A stretch of 64,000 nt of DNA from Flavimaricola marinus (GCF_900184895.1 NZ_FXZK01000002.1:62001-126000), one strand, 5' to 3'; shown: positions 8,284 through 17,562, numbered from the stretch's first letter. The notes: generated by a model not told the origin, from the letters alone. Numbers and translations are program-made.

Positions 8284-9048
8284 ATGACATCGACTCTCAT
8301 CGTCTTGGCTCACCCCGAGCAACGCTCGTTCAATGCGACTTGGGCAGCCGCGACGCGTCGCGCCTGCGAGCGGACCGGGCATACGGTGCTCTGGTCGGAT
8401 CTCGTTGCAATGGGGTTCGACCCGGTGGAATCGGCTCGGCACTACGTCGAGCATCAGACAGATACCCCGTTCGACGCTCTCAAGGCACAGGAGCAGGGCG
8501 CCCAAGATCAGAAACTGCCCTTGGACGTGGCGTCGGAAATCGCCAAGTTGCAACAAGCCGACCGCGTGATCTTTCACTTTCCGATCTGGTGGTTCGCGCC
8601 GCCGGCGGTCCTGAAAGGATGGTTTGACCGGGTGTTGGCACATGGGGCCTTACACAACGTCGGCAGGCGCTTCGATAATGGTGATTTCCGTTGGAGGAAG
8701 GCTCTTTTCTGTGTCACTACCGGCTCGACCGAGGCCGAGAGCTCTTTCAAAGGCAAGGAAGGCGACATCCAGATGCTGCTCTGGCCAGCGGCCTATACGC
8801 TGCGATATCTCGGTTTTTCGGTCCTAGTTCCGCAAATAGTTCATGGTGTGCACGGTTATCACCGAGACGAGAGGAAGGCAGCAATGAACATGCGCCTTCA
8901 ATCAGCTCTAGACGGCCAAGATGCGCTGGTTGCCGGTTTCGACAATCTGCCACTCATGGAATTCAATGCCGATAGCGACTTCGATCAAAACGGCCAGTTG
9001 AAGCCAGACAGCCCCAGCCACACGGCATTTATCCGGCATGACCCGTGA
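8284..9048 (+). CDS. NAD(P)H:quinone oxidoreductase, flavodoxin-2 fold
   Basis: This 254-residue protein has the flavodoxin-like fold 2 (NQO1/MdaB/KefF type). Features are LIVLAHPEQRSFNATWA at the N-terminus, VIFHFPIWWFAPPAVLKGWFDRVLAHG (residues about 96-122, flavin and substrate contacts) and VTTGSTEAESSFKGKEGD. Such enzymes reduce quinones by two electrons using FAD or FMN and NAD(P)H. The start follows GGAG closely. It lies on the same strand as nqr but after a 175-bp gap, so it may have its own promoter. Confidence 0.88.
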   Translation: MTSTLIVLAHPEQRSFNATWAAATRRACERTGHTVLWSDLVAMGFDPVESARHYVEHQTDTPFDALKAQEQGAQDQKLPLDVASEIAKLQQADRVIFHFPIWWFAPPAVLKGWFDRVLAHGALHNVGRRFDNGDFRWRKALFCVTTGSTEAESSFKGKEGDIQMLLWPAAYTLRYLGFSVLVPQIVHGVHGYHRDERKAAMNMRLQSALDGQDALVAGFDNLPLMEFNADSDFDQNGQLKPDSPSHTAFIRHDP

Positions 9049-9091
9049 GGACGTGAGCCATCCTTGATCGCTCTTGCCGAGAGCCCATTGC

Positions 9092-10039
9092 TTACTTGAC
9101 AGCACCCAGCGTGAGGCCGGCGATAAAATGCTTCTGCATCAGGAAGAACATCATCACTGGCGGCAGTGCCGCCACGATAGAGCCGGCGCTCATCAAATGG
9201 TAGGCGGCCCGGTACTGAGCGTTGAAGCTGGTGATCCCAGCCGTAACGGGCTGGCTTTCCGCCCCTTGGGTCAGAACGACGGCCCAAAAGAAGTCATTCC
9301 AGATGAAGGTAAAGATCAGCACGGCCATCGCTGCGAGCGCGGGTTTGAGCAAGGGTAGGACCACGAACCAATAGATGCGCCATTCGGCGATCCCTTCGAC
9401 ACGGGCCGCCTCGACCAACTCAAACGGCAAGGCGCGAATGAAATTGCGCATGAACAGAGTTGCGAACCCGGTCTGGAAGGCGATGTGAAAAAGGACGAGC
9501 CCTGTCTTGGTGTTGTACAGACCCATGTCCAACGTCAGGTCGCGAACCGGAACCATCAGGATTTGGAACGGAACGAAGTTCCCCGCCACGAACATGAAAA
9601 AGATCAGCAAGTTGGATCGGAACTTGTAGATACCAAGTGCGAAACCCGTCATCGATGACAGCGCCACGACGCCGATCACGGTCGGTATGGTGATCATGAT
9701 CGAATTGAACATGTAGCGGACCATGTCGGACCCGTCGTAGTCCCAGCCAAATCGAAAGATACAGAACGCATCGTTGTTGAATGCAAGGGGCCAAGCGTTG
9801 TCGGCACATCCGTCGAGCGTGCGTTGCCACGTCCCGAACACCGTGCTGTAATTCTCGAAACCGGCGAAATAGGATGGTAAGGTCCAGTAATTCCCGCTGG
9901 TGAAATCGGCATCCGGCTTCATCGAAAACATCGCCACAGCCAAAAGCGGCAAGAGCCACATGATCAAAGCCAACGGCAGCAGGCCCTGATAGGTGTATTG
10001 CCACGCCGGAGATGCTTTCTCGATTGGTCTGGGAAACAT
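9092..10039 (-). CDS. CUT1 ABC transporter permease (MalG/UgpE type)
   Basis: This 315-residue protein has six predicted membrane helices. The EAA loop reads LVEAARVEGIAEWRIYWFVVLPLLKPALA, which docks to the ATPase. The C-terminus ends FIAGLTLGAVK, typical of MalG-type permeases. A periplasmic insert of about 70 residues lies between helices 1 and 2. It starts two bases after the first permease stops. It forms the channel with that permease for the sugar importer encoded at 9092-14381. Confidence 0.93.
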   Translation of the reverse strand: MFPRPIEKASPAWQYTYQGLLPLALIMWLLPLLAVAMFSMKPDADFTSGNYWTLPSYFAGFENYSTVFGTWQRTLDGCADNAWPLAFNNDAFCIFRFGWDYDGSDMVRYMFNSIMITIPTVIGVVALSSMTGFALGIYKFRSNLLIFFMFVAGNFVPFQILMVPVRDLTLDMGLYNTKTGLVLFHIAFQTGFATLFMRNFIRALPFELVEAARVEGIAEWRIYWFVVLPLLKPALAAMAVLIFTFIWNDFFWAVVLTQGAESQPVTAGITSFNAQYRAAYHLMSAGSIVAALPPVMMFFLMQKHFIAGLTLGAVK

Positions 10040-10040
10040 C

Positions 10041-10964
10041 CTAGCGACCTCTCTCTTCGCGATACATCGACCATAGGAAATAGGCGATGAACAGAAGCAT
10101 GATCAGGAACAGGACGACTGCGATTGCGGCCCCGTAGCCCATGCGGAAACCATATTCGCTCAGAGCCTTCTCGAACATGTAGAACGACAACACGCGCGTC
10201 GACCCAAAGGGACCGCCGTTGGTCATGATCGAGATCAGATCAAACGACCGAAGTGCGCCGATGATGGTCACGACAAAGGCAATGAAGGTTGCGGGTTTCA
10301 ACTGAGGTATGATGACATACCACAGCATTCTCCAGCCTTTGGCGCCGTCGAGGCGCGCCGCCTCCACTTGTTCCGGATCGACGGCATTCAGGCCGGTGAG
10401 ATAGAGGATCATGCAATAGGCCGTTTGCGGCCAGAGGCCCGCGGCGATAATGCCGTAGGTGGCGTAGTTCGGGTTGCCCAACACATTCAGACCGTCAAAG
10501 CCAAGCCATTGCAGAAATGAATCCAGCAGGCCGCTGTCGGGCAGGTAAAACCACGAAAAAACGAGCCCCACCACGACTTGGCTGATCACGAAGGGGAAGA
10601 AAAACAGAGACTTGTAGAGCCGGATTCCCGTAACCGTCTGATTGAGGAACAGTGCGATCATCAACCCCGCCGGGATCGCCAGAAGATAGAGAATGAGCCA
10701 GCGAAGGTTGTTCCAGAGCGATATCTCGAAGTTTCGATCGCCCATCAGATCGGTGTAGTTCTTCAGCCCGATGTACTCTGCTTCGCCCAGCCCATCCCAT
10801 TTGTAAAACGAGATGTTGAAGCTTTGCAGGATCGGAAAGACGACATAGACGGCAAAGAAAAGAACCCCCGGCAGCAGAAAAAGCCATGGCGTGAGGGCAA
10901 TTTCATTGCGCTTGTACCAACCTCGTTGGGCGCGCGGCGTAATTCTCCCGGAGACGTCCGACAT
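10041..10964 (-). CDS. CUT1 ABC transporter permease (MalF/UgpA type)
   Basis: This protein has 307 residues from the ATG at 10964, which follows AGGGGGGAAC. A longer frame to 11051 would run through an intergenic hairpin and lacks a ribosome site. Features are WLFLLPGVLFFAVYVVFPIL (helix 1), the EAA loop QVEAARLDGAKGWRMLWYVI, and six helices. It is the partner of the downstream permease in an ABC importer. The substrate cannot be read from the sequence. Confidence 0.92.
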   Translation of the reverse strand: MSDVSGRITPRAQRGWYKRNEIALTPWLFLLPGVLFFAVYVVFPILQSFNISFYKWDGLGEAEYIGLKNYTDLMGDRNFEISLWNNLRWLILYLLAIPAGLMIALFLNQTVTGIRLYKSLFFFPFVISQVVVGLVFSWFYLPDSGLLDSFLQWLGFDGLNVLGNPNYATYGIIAAGLWPQTAYCMILYLTGLNAVDPEQVEAARLDGAKGWRMLWYVIIPQLKPATFIAFVVTIIGALRSFDLISIMTNGGPFGSTRVLSFYMFEKALSEYGFRMGYGAAIAVVLFLIMLLFIAYFLWSMYREERGR

Positions 10965-11040
10965 TGTTCCCCCCTGACGAGCGTCTGGCTCATGTGAAAG
11001 CGCCGCGTGCGCTTGCAGATGGGTCAGTGCGGCCTTGGAT

Positions 11041-11073
11041 GTATCACCCACCCGATGTCCGGGCGGGTGATAC
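11041..11073. promoter_or_regulatory. Intercistronic hairpin between binding-protein and permease genes
   Basis: GTATCACCC and GGGTGATAC are perfect 9-bp arms. After one A/C mismatch, CCCG and CGGG extend the stem around an ATGTC loop. It lies between the binding-protein stop (11101) and the permease start (10964). Such stems usually protect the upstream mRNA or partly stop transcription, giving more binding protein than permease. Confidence 0.6.
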
Positions 11074-11100
11074 TGTGGCTGGCCTTAGCCGGCCAAGTCC

Positions 11101-12357
11101 TTAGTACACGCTACCACGTGCGTCTTCCAATCGGGCAAGGATGTCATCCAGATTGTCCGGGAAGACCATGAACTCCTGAAGGCCTTCCATCGCAATGGCT
11201 GCCATCTCGGCCGGAGCGTCGCGGTCAAAGAATTGGGCAACGCCGCCAGGGCTGTTCGACGACAGCATGGCGAAGCCTTCGTTCAGGAACTTGTCGTCAT
11301 CGACAGACGAGTTGGCGTTGATGGGCAACTGGCCCAACGCATCCCCGGCATTGATGATGGTCTGGTTCTCGGCCGAAACCACAAACCGCAGGAACTCCTC
11401 GGCAGCGGCGACGTTCTTGGCCCCGGATGGAATGTGGAAAGTGTCGGTCGGCGCGTCTTCTGCCAGTGCGACGCCTTCGGTGATGGTCGGGAACTGGTAG
11501 AAACCGAGCTGATCATCGGTCAGGCCGGCATCACGCAGTGGCTGGACCGCAAAGTTGCCCATCAGGTAGGCGGCCGCTTCACCTTCGACCATGAAGGGCA
11601 GGGCTTCCTGCCAGCTATAGGACTGGTGGTTGTCGATGAATGCGCCCATGTCGATCAGGGTGCGCCAATTTTCGAATGTGGCGCGAACCTCGTCGGACTG
11701 CCAGCTTTCGTTGCCCGCCAAGAGCGAGGCGTGGAAGTCATAGCCGTTGGTACGCATGTTGAGATAGTCGAACCAGCCACCGGCCGTCCAAAGGAACTTC
11801 GTGCCGATGGTATAGCAAGCGCGACCGCTGTCTATGATCGCCTGACAGTTGGAAAGCTCTTCTTCCCAGTTTGTCGGCTCGGACAGTCCCAACTCGTTGT
11901 AGATGTCCTCGCGATAGTAAACGCCCCACTGATAGTAGGTGTAGGGAACGCCGTACTGAGCGCCGTCGATGGTCATGGCACCGCGGGTCGATGCGAGCGA
12001 CTCGAACTCAGGCTCTGCCCAAAGGTCCGAAATGTCGGCGAACAGACCTGCCTCGACATAGGGACGCATCCGGTTGGCCGCATACCAGTTGGCAACGTCC
12101 GGCGCGTCTGCAGTCAGGAAGTTGCGAATCTGGGTCTTGTAGGCTTCGCGGTCGATGATCGTCAGCTCGATGTTCAGATCGGGATGCATCTCGCCAAAGC
12201 GCTCTACCATGCCTTCCATCACGGCACGTGGTGCCGGATTCGACATGTCCGAAAAGATGACGAGATCGCCTGACAGGGCATGGCCGTCAGCAAAGGCCTG
12301 AGATGCCATGACAGCGGTTACAGCGGCCGTCGCCGACCAACTTGCGAATGATTTCAT
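11101..12357 (-). CDS. ABC sugar-type extracellular solute-binding protein
   Basis: This protein has 418 residues from the ATG at 12357, preceded by GGGAGGA. The signal peptide is MKSFASWSATAAVTAVMASQAFA. The mature part has the family 1 binding-protein pattern: an ADAPDVANWYA segment, ISDLW, a YGVPYTYYQWGVYYR segment (residues about 125-140) and GEAAAYLMGNFA. It captures a carbohydrate or related solute in the periplasm for the two permeases downstream. The exact ligand is unknown. Confidence 0.92.
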   Translation of the reverse strand: MKSFASWSATAAVTAVMASQAFADGHALSGDLVIFSDMSNPAPRAVMEGMVERFGEMHPDLNIELTIIDREAYKTQIRNFLTADAPDVANWYAANRMRPYVEAGLFADISDLWAEPEFESLASTRGAMTIDGAQYGVPYTYYQWGVYYREDIYNELGLSEPTNWEEELSNCQAIIDSGRACYTIGTKFLWTAGGWFDYLNMRTNGYDFHASLLAGNESWQSDEVRATFENWRTLIDMGAFIDNHQSYSWQEALPFMVEGEAAAYLMGNFAVQPLRDAGLTDDQLGFYQFPTITEGVALAEDAPTDTFHIPSGAKNVAAAEEFLRFVVSAENQTIINAGDALGQLPINANSSVDDDKFLNEGFAMLSSNSPGGVAQFFDRDAPAEMAAIAMEGLQEFMVFPDNLDDILARLEDARGSVY

Positions 12358-12388
12358 TTGGTAGTCCTCCCTGGTTTTTGTCTTTGAC

Positions 12389-12409
12389 ATGTTCCATTAT
12401 TTGAAACAT
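12389..12409. promoter_or_regulatory. Candidate IclR-type operator
   Basis: The 21-bp element ATGTTCCATTATTTGAAACAT is a near-perfect palindrome (ATGTT-C/A mismatch-AACAT outer arms) in the space between the divergent binding-protein and IclR genes. A second TTGAAAC half-site lies at 12420-12427. The spacing and the TTCAAA-like core suit an IclR-family dimer, and the regulator gene is adjacent. Confidence 0.55.
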
Positions 12410-12427
12410 TGTCTTGGATATTGAAAC

Positions 12428-12456
12428 CATACTCGCGACTTGCAATCGCTTGTCAA
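12428..12456 (-). promoter_or_regulatory. Candidate sigma-70 promoter for the ABC importer arm
   Basis: On the minus strand TTGACA (12456-12451) is followed after 17 bases by AGTATG. The -35 box is perfect and the -10 box is weak. Transcription would enter the binding-protein gene through the IclR-type palindrome at 12389-12409, which fits repression. Confidence 0.4.
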
Positions 12457-12510
12457 CAAAAACCGCTCAACAAAGCGGCGGTTTGCGAACAATTAAGGGA
12501 TGGGGCTTTC

Positions 12511-13326
12511 ATGTCGGAGCCGGACGGGGGCACGGTAGGCAAGGCGATGACCGTGCTGGATCAAGTCGCGAACTTCGGTCGTCCGGTGCGATTCTCCGAA
12601 TTGCTGAAGGACTCGGATTTTCCCAAAGCCACTCTGTTTCGACTGGTTCAGACGCTCACGCAACAGCGGCTCCTTACCTACGACAACCAGGCACAGACCT
12701 ACCTTCCCGGCTTGCGGCTGGTTCAGTTGGCGCATGCGGCTTGGGCGCAGAGCTCGCTTGCGACCGTCGCTGCGCCCTACCTCGACGAACTGGCGCATAA
12801 ATTCGGTGAGGCGGTGCATTTGGCGCAGCTCGAAAATGGTCAGGTGCTGTTCATCGACAAGCGCCAGTCGGTCTACCGCTTCGACACGCTCGCGCAGACC
12901 GGGCAGGTGGCGCCAGCCTATTGCACTGGAGTCGGCAAGGCGATTCTGGCCTTCATGGCACCGATGGAGCGTGACCATGCTCTGCGGCAGCAGGCCTTCG
13001 TTGGCTATACGCCGACCACCCACGGGGCCCCTGACAGTCTTCTTCAGGAGTTGGATGCAATCAGGGCGAGCGGCGTGGCCTATGACCGCGAAGAGCACGA
13101 GCGCGGCATCATCAGTATCGCGGCGCCGATCATGTCCGACGACACCAATGTCTTGGGGGCAGTGTCGATTGCCACGTCAACATCCAGACACACGATCGAA
13201 AGCCTTGATCGGTTTGAAGCGGTCTTGCGGTCAACGGCCGCGCAAATCGGCTCTGCGGCTAGGGTCTGGCGGGCGCCCATGCCGGCCAACCCATCATACG
13301 GGAATTCAGGAGGAGAAAACTCATGA
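12511..13326 (+). CDS. IclR-family transcriptional regulator
   Basis: This regulator has 271 residues from the ATG at 12511. The N-terminal winged helix (residues 10-65: GKAMTVLDQVANFGRPVRFSELLK, then FPKATLFRLVQTL) is followed by the IclR ligand-binding domain. Domain signatures are YCTGVGKAILAFM and the GVAYDREEHERGIISIAAPI stretch. It is divergent from the solute-binding gene and overlaps the ATPase gene by ATGA, so it probably controls this importer. Translation from an ATG-like codon at 12409 would add a leader across the operator and is unlikely. Confidence 0.92.
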   Translation: MSEPDGGTVGKAMTVLDQVANFGRPVRFSELLKDSDFPKATLFRLVQTLTQQRLLTYDNQAQTYLPGLRLVQLAHAAWAQSSLATVAAPYLDELAHKFGEAVHLAQLENGQVLFIDKRQSVYRFDTLAQTGQVAPAYCTGVGKAILAFMAPMERDHALRQQAFVGYTPTTHGAPDSLLQELDAIRASGVAYDREEHERGIISIAAPIMSDDTNVLGAVSIATSTSRHTIESLDRFEAVLRSTAAQIGSAARVWRAPMPANPSYGNSGGENS

Positions 13327-14381
13327 CAGGTGTAACGCTCAATTCGGTCATCAAGAAGTATGGTGAAACGCAAGTGATCCACGGTGTCGATCTGACGATC
13401 GAAGACGGCGAATTCTGTGTGTTCGTGGGGCCGTCTGGGTGCGGCAAGTCCACATTGCTCAGAATGGTGGCGGGGCTCGAAGAAACCACCGGGGGGGAAA
13501 TCCGCATCGGCGAACGCGATGTCACAAAGCTCGATCCCTCGGAGCGAGGTGTCGCGATGGTGTTCCAGACCTACGCGCTCTATCCGCATATGACCGTCAA
13601 GGAGAACATGGGTTTCGGGCTCAAGATGAACAAGATCCCCAAAGCGATCATCAAAGAGAAGGTGGCAGAGGCGAGCCGCATTCTCAAGCTTGACGACTAC
13701 CTCGATCGCAAGCCAGCGGCCCTGTCGGGTGGCCAACGCCAACGGGTGTCCATCGGCAGGGCCATTGTGCGCGGCCCCGAAGTGTTCCTCTTTGACGAAC
13801 CCTTGTCCAATCTCGACGCCGAGCTTCGTGTGGACATGCGGGTAGAAATCGCACGACTCCACCGCGAGATCGGCGCGACGATGATCTATGTTACGCACGA
13901 CCAAGTGGAGGCCATGACGCTTGCGGACAAGATCGTCGTTCTCCGCAAGGGCGTCATCGAACAGGTCGGAGCCCCGATGGAGCTTTATCGCGATCCGAAC
14001 AACAAGTTCGTCGCGGGCTTTATCGGTTCGCCCTCAATGAATTTCCTGAACGGCCAAATCAAGAACGGCGCCGTGGTCGTCCCCGGACTTGCTCGGGAAT
14101 TGTCCATGTCAGTCGGCTCCGCAGTCGACGGCCGCGTCGTGCATGTCGGCCTCCGCCCCGAGCATCTGCAGGTCGACCCGGCCGGTGACACCTTCAGCGT
14201 CGATCTGACCGAGAGCCTCGGAGGAGTGTCCTACGCCTACCTTTCGGCACCAACCGGAGAGCGGATCGTCGTCGAGGAACGCGGCGACGAAAGGGTCAGC
14301 GAGGGAGACACCGTTGGCCTGATCTTCGACACGGACCGCGTCTTCCTGTTCGACCAACAGACGGAGCATCGCATTCGATAG
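13323..14381 (+). CDS. ABC transporter ATP-binding protein (MalK/UgpC type)
   Basis: This 352-residue protein has Walker A GPSGCGKSTLL, signature LSGGQRQRVSIGRAI, Walker B VFLFDEPLSNLD and switch VTHDQ. A TOBE-type C-terminal domain follows (residues about 235-352), as in MalK/UgpC that energise CUT1 importers. GGAGGAG precedes the ATG at 13323, which overlaps the iclR stop. It is on the opposite strand from its permeases, an unusual split arrangement that joins the ATPase to the regulator. Confidence 0.94.
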   Translation: MTGVTLNSVIKKYGETQVIHGVDLTIEDGEFCVFVGPSGCGKSTLLRMVAGLEETTGGEIRIGERDVTKLDPSERGVAMVFQTYALYPHMTVKENMGFGLKMNKIPKAIIKEKVAEASRILKLDDYLDRKPAALSGGQRQRVSIGRAIVRGPEVFLFDEPLSNLDAELRVDMRVEIARLHREIGATMIYVTHDQVEAMTLADKIVVLRKGVIEQVGAPMELYRDPNNKFVAGFIGSPSMNFLNGQIKNGAVVVPGLARELSMSVGSAVDGRVVHVGLRPEHLQVDPAGDTFSVDLTESLGGVSYAYLSAPTGERIVVEERGDERVSEGDTVGLIFDTDRVFLFDQQTEHRIR

Positions 14382-14486
14382 GCCGCGACACCTGCAACCG
14401 ATAATGGCCGGAGCGTAGCAATCCACCGGGCTTGCAGCAGTTTCGAGCTTGCGTGGCCGGTCTGGCGGGCGCTACCATCCGTTATC

Positions 14487-15059
14487 ATGGAATCGAACGA
14501 TGTCATCTTGTCCCGTCTCCCCGCGCGGCTCAAAGAAGCGCGGCAGGCAAAGGGTCTGTCTCTGGAGGCTGTCTCAAGATTGTCCGGCGTTTCGCGCAGC
14601 ATGGTAAGCCAGATCGAGAGAGGCGAATCGTCGCCGACGATCGCAACCCTTTGGAACCTGACCAACGCGCTACAGGTGGATTTCGCCGGTCTCCTCGAGA
14701 GCCGGCTTGATCGCCGCATCGAAACGCTACGCAGCGAGGCGGTGCCGACCATCGAAAATCACGGATCGGGCTGCACGATCCGCATCCTTTCGCCGCCGCA
14801 GGACGTTGGAAAGCACGAAGTCTACGAGCTTCGCTTCGAACAAGACGGGGTTCTCGACAGCCAGCCACATGCGCAAGGAACCAAAGAGCATCTGACCGTC
14901 ATCGAAGGCAAGATTACGGTCACGAGTGGTGATGCCGTCGATCAATTGTCAAAAGGCGATACCGCCCGATACGCGGCGGATGTCGTCCACCGACTTCGGG
15001 CCGATGTGCCGGCCCGGGCGTTTCTGGTTGTGAACAGGGTTCCGGGTGCCATCCAGTAA
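14487..15059 (+). CDS. XRE-family regulator with C-terminal cupin domain
   Basis: This 190-residue protein has a helix-turn-helix at residues 11-65 (LKEARQAKGLSLEAVSRLSG then SRSMVSQIERGESSPTI). A cupin sensor domain follows (about 105-185; HAQGTKEHLTVIEGKITV). This architecture senses small metabolites, often amino acids or polyamines. It sits directly in front of kbl-tdh. A palindrome at 15086-15103 lies between them, so it probably regulates threonine degradation; that is inference from position. Confidence 0.9.
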   Translation: MESNDVILSRLPARLKEARQAKGLSLEAVSRLSGVSRSMVSQIERGESSPTIATLWNLTNALQVDFAGLLESRLDRRIETLRSEAVPTIENHGSGCTIRILSPPQDVGKHEVYELRFEQDGVLDSQPHAQGTKEHLTVIEGKITVTSGDAVDQLSKGDTARYAADVVHRLRADVPARAFLVVNRVPGAIQ

Positions 15060-15085
15060 AGCGGATGGAGATCTAGTTTAGTGAA

Positions 15086-15103
15086 TTTCCGCTATTGCGG
15101 AAA
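15086..15103. promoter_or_regulatory. Candidate operator upstream of kbl
   Basis: TTTCCGC-TATT-GCGGAAA has perfect 7-bp arms. It lies 40 bp before the kbl start codon, between the XRE-cupin gene and kbl-tdh. It is the best candidate binding site for the XRE-cupin protein. Confidence 0.55.
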
Positions 15104-15142
15104 ATGTGGCGCGGTGCTTTCCTAAATCGAAAGGGGAATCCA

Positions 15143-16330
15143 ATGACCTCATCGTTCTTGACGCATATGACCGACACGTTGGTTCAAATCGAAGCCGAAC
15201 AGATGACCAAGCGCGAGCGTCTGATCTCGTCCCCGCAATCAGGAGTGATCATCGCAAACGGGAAATCGGTGATAAACCTGTGCGCCAACAACTACCTGGG
15301 TCTGGCCGATCATCCCGATCTGATCGCCGCGGCCAAGCAAACCATGGACAGCAACGGCTTCGGCATGGCGTCGGTGCGGTTCATCTGCGGCACGCAAGAC
15401 CTGCACCGTGAACTCGAAACACGGCTCGCGCGGTTCTTGGGCAAGGACGACACGATCCTTTTTGCAACCTGTTTCGACGCCAATGGCGGGCTCTTCGAGC
15501 CACTCCTAGGGCCCGAAGACGCGATCATTTCCGACGCGCTCAATCACGCCTCAATCATCGACGGAATCCGGCTGTGCAAGGCAGGGCGCTATCGCTACGC
15601 GAACTCGGACATGGCGGAACTGGAGGACCAATTGAAGGCCGCCAGAGCCGCCGGCGCGCGCTTCATCATGATCGCGACCGACGGTGTGTTCAGCATGGAT
15701 GGATATCTGGCCAACCTTCCTCAAATCACGGGTCTCGCGGAAAAGTATGACGCTCTGGTCATGGTCGACGATTGTCATGCGACTGGGTTCATGGGGCCGA
15801 AAGGGCAGGGGACTCCGGCCCATTTCGGCGTCGAAGTCGATATCATGACCGGCACGCTCGGAAAGGCGCTAGGGGGCGCTATTGGCGGCTACATAGCAGG
15901 GCCGCAACCAGTCATCGACCTGTTGCGGCAAAGAGCACGGCCCTACCTGTTCTCCAACTCGCTTCCGCCTTCTATCGTCGGTGCCGGCCTCGAGGCGATC
16001 CGGCTGGTTGAGGAGGGGGACGATCTGCGCCGGCGCCTCTTCGAAAACGCAGCCTACTGGCGGACAGGTCTGACCGGTCTCGGCTTCGACCTGTTGCCGG
16101 GAGAGCACCCGATCATCCCGGTGATGCTGGGCGAGGCGCAACTCGCTCAGGAGATGGCCGCCCGCTTGTTCGATCAAGGGGTTTACGTCAGTGGGTTCTT
16201 CTATCCGGTCGTGCCACGTGGTCAGGCCAGGATACGCACTCAGATGAATGCGTCATTGACGACACAAGAGCTGGACCGGGCGTTGGCGGCATTTGAAGAC
16301 GTCGGGAAATCCATTGGGGTTCTGTCATGA
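15143..16330 (+). CDS. kbl: Glycine C-acetyltransferase (2-amino-3-ketobutyrate CoA ligase)
   Basis: This protein has 395 residues from the ATG at 15143, which follows AAAGGGGAA. It is a PLP enzyme of the alpha-oxoamine synthase family. It cleaves 2-amino-3-oxobutyrate with CoA to glycine and acetyl-CoA, the second step of threonine breakdown. Motifs are [50 protein letters not shown] and the PLP-lysine region [15 protein letters not shown]. It overlaps tdh by ATGA. Confidence 0.96.
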   Translation: MTSSFLTHMTDTLVQIEAEQMTKRERLISSPQSGVIIANGKSVINLCANNYLGLADHPDLIAAAKQTMDSNGFGMASVRFICGTQDLHRELETRLARFLGKDDTILFATCFDANGGLFEPLLGPEDAIISDALNHASIIDGIRLCKAGRYRYANSDMAELEDQLKAARAAGARFIMIATDGVFSMDGYLANLPQITGLAEKYDALVMVDDCHATGFMGPKGQGTPAHFGVEVDIMTGTLGKALGGAIGGYIAGPQPVIDLLRQRARPYLFSNSLPPSIVGAGLEAIRLVEEGDDLRRRLFENAAYWRTGLTGLGFDLLPGEHPIIPVMLGEAQLAQEMAARLFDQGVYVSGFFYPVVPRGQARIRTQMNASLTTQELDRALAAFEDVGKSIGVLS

Positions 16331-17370
16331 CAAATCAGATGAAGGCACTGGTGAAGGCCCATGCTCGCGAAGGACTTTGGCTTCAGACTGCCCCGGTTCC
16401 CGAGATTGGGCCTGACGATGTCCTGATCCGGATCAACAAGACGGGAATCTGCGGGACGGATATTCATATCTGGAATTGGGACGACTGGGCCCGGAAGACA
16501 GTTCCGGTCCCGTTGATCACAGGGCACGAGTTCGCCGGCGAAATCGTCGAATTGGGGCGCAATGTGGACGGGCTGAGCCTTGGCCAGAGATGCAGCGGCG
16601 AGGGGCACCTGATCGGCAAGAAATCGCGCCAGAGCCGATCGGGAAAGTTCCACCTCGACCCGGAAACCCGCGGGATCGGGGTCAACGAGCCGGGCGCTTT
16701 CGCAGAGTTCCTCCGACTCCCTGCATTCAACGTGGTGCCGCTGCCCGATGACATCAGCGACGACATAGGGGCGATCCTCGACCCCTTGGGCAATGCGGTT
16801 CATACGGCGCTGTCGTTTGATCTGGTCGGCGAGGACGTCCTGATCACCGGGGCCGGCCCCATCGGCATCATGGCCGCTGCGGTCGCCCGGCACGCGGGCG
16901 CTCGGAACGTCGTGATTACGGATATGAATCAGGATCGGCTCGATCTTGCCGCAAAGGTCGCCGATGTGACGCCGGTCAATGTCGCGACGCAAGACCTCGC
17001 AGAAATTCGAGGGCAGTTGCGGATCACCCAAGGCTTCGACGTCGGGCTTGAGATGTCAGGCAGTCAGGCGGCGCTCGATCAGATGGTCGAAGCGATGGTG
17101 ATGGGTGGCCGCATCGCTCTGCTCGGCATACCGCCGGGCAAGAGCCCCGTCGATTGGAGCCGCATCGTGTTCAAGGCGATCACGCTCAAGGGAATCTACG
17201 GGCGTGAGATTTTCGAGACCTGGTACAAGATGATTGCCATGCTTCAGAATGGCTTGGATGTGTCTGCGGTCATTACGCACCGATTTCCGATGTCGGACTT
17301 CGCGGAGGGCTTCGCCGCCATGAAATCTGGCCGGTCCGGAAAAGTGGTGCTGGATTGGACCGCCGCTTAG
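16327..17370 (+). CDS. tdh: L-threonine 3-dehydrogenase, lacking the structural-zinc cysteines
   Basis: This 347-residue zinc-type medium-chain dehydrogenase oxidises threonine to 2-amino-3-oxobutyrate, feeding Kbl. Catalytic-zinc residues are Cys42 (GICGTDIH) and His67/Glu68 (GHEFAG). The Rossmann motif is [40 protein letters not shown] of E. coli is matched by [20 protein letters not shown]. The E. coli structural-zinc lobe with four Cys (CGHCRNC...C) is replaced by [17 protein letters not shown] (about residues 95-111), with no Cys. The pairing with kbl makes the function firm despite this. Confidence 0.95.
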   Translation: MTNQMKALVKAHAREGLWLQTAPVPEIGPDDVLIRINKTGICGTDIHIWNWDDWARKTVPVPLITGHEFAGEIVELGRNVDGLSLGQRCSGEGHLIGKKSRQSRSGKFHLDPETRGIGVNEPGAFAEFLRLPAFNVVPLPDDISDDIGAILDPLGNAVHTALSFDLVGEDVLITGAGPIGIMAAAVARHAGARNVVITDMNQDRLDLAAKVADVTPVNVATQDLAEIRGQLRITQGFDVGLEMSGSQAALDQMVEAMVMGGRIALLGIPPGKSPVDWSRIVFKAITLKGIYGREIFETWYKMIAMLQNGLDVSAVITHRFPMSDFAEGFAAMKSGRSGKVVLDWTAA

Positions 17371-17562
17371 CGGGCATCGACCTGAAACCAGAAACGGCCA
17401 ATCAATAATCGACGTTGCCCGCAGTTGGACGACGGTCAACACGCATTGAACGTTTTGAACAACAGCCAGTGGCCGTGCATGCTCCCGACCAGCGAGAGCA
17501 GTTATAGAGCGAACGACCGATTATTGACCCGAATGCTGAGGCGCTACTGACCTTCAGATGAT

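Noticed and set aside
8105-8287. 60-residue frame between the CBS gene and the quinone reductase
   Set aside because: Arg-rich, no ribosome site and no similarity. An alternate frame holds a faint CBS-like tail but no start, so I report no gene.
11233-12273. Long plus-strand frame opposite the binding-protein gene
   Set aside because: It is antisense to a clear solute-binding protein with a signal peptide and has no protein motif of its own.
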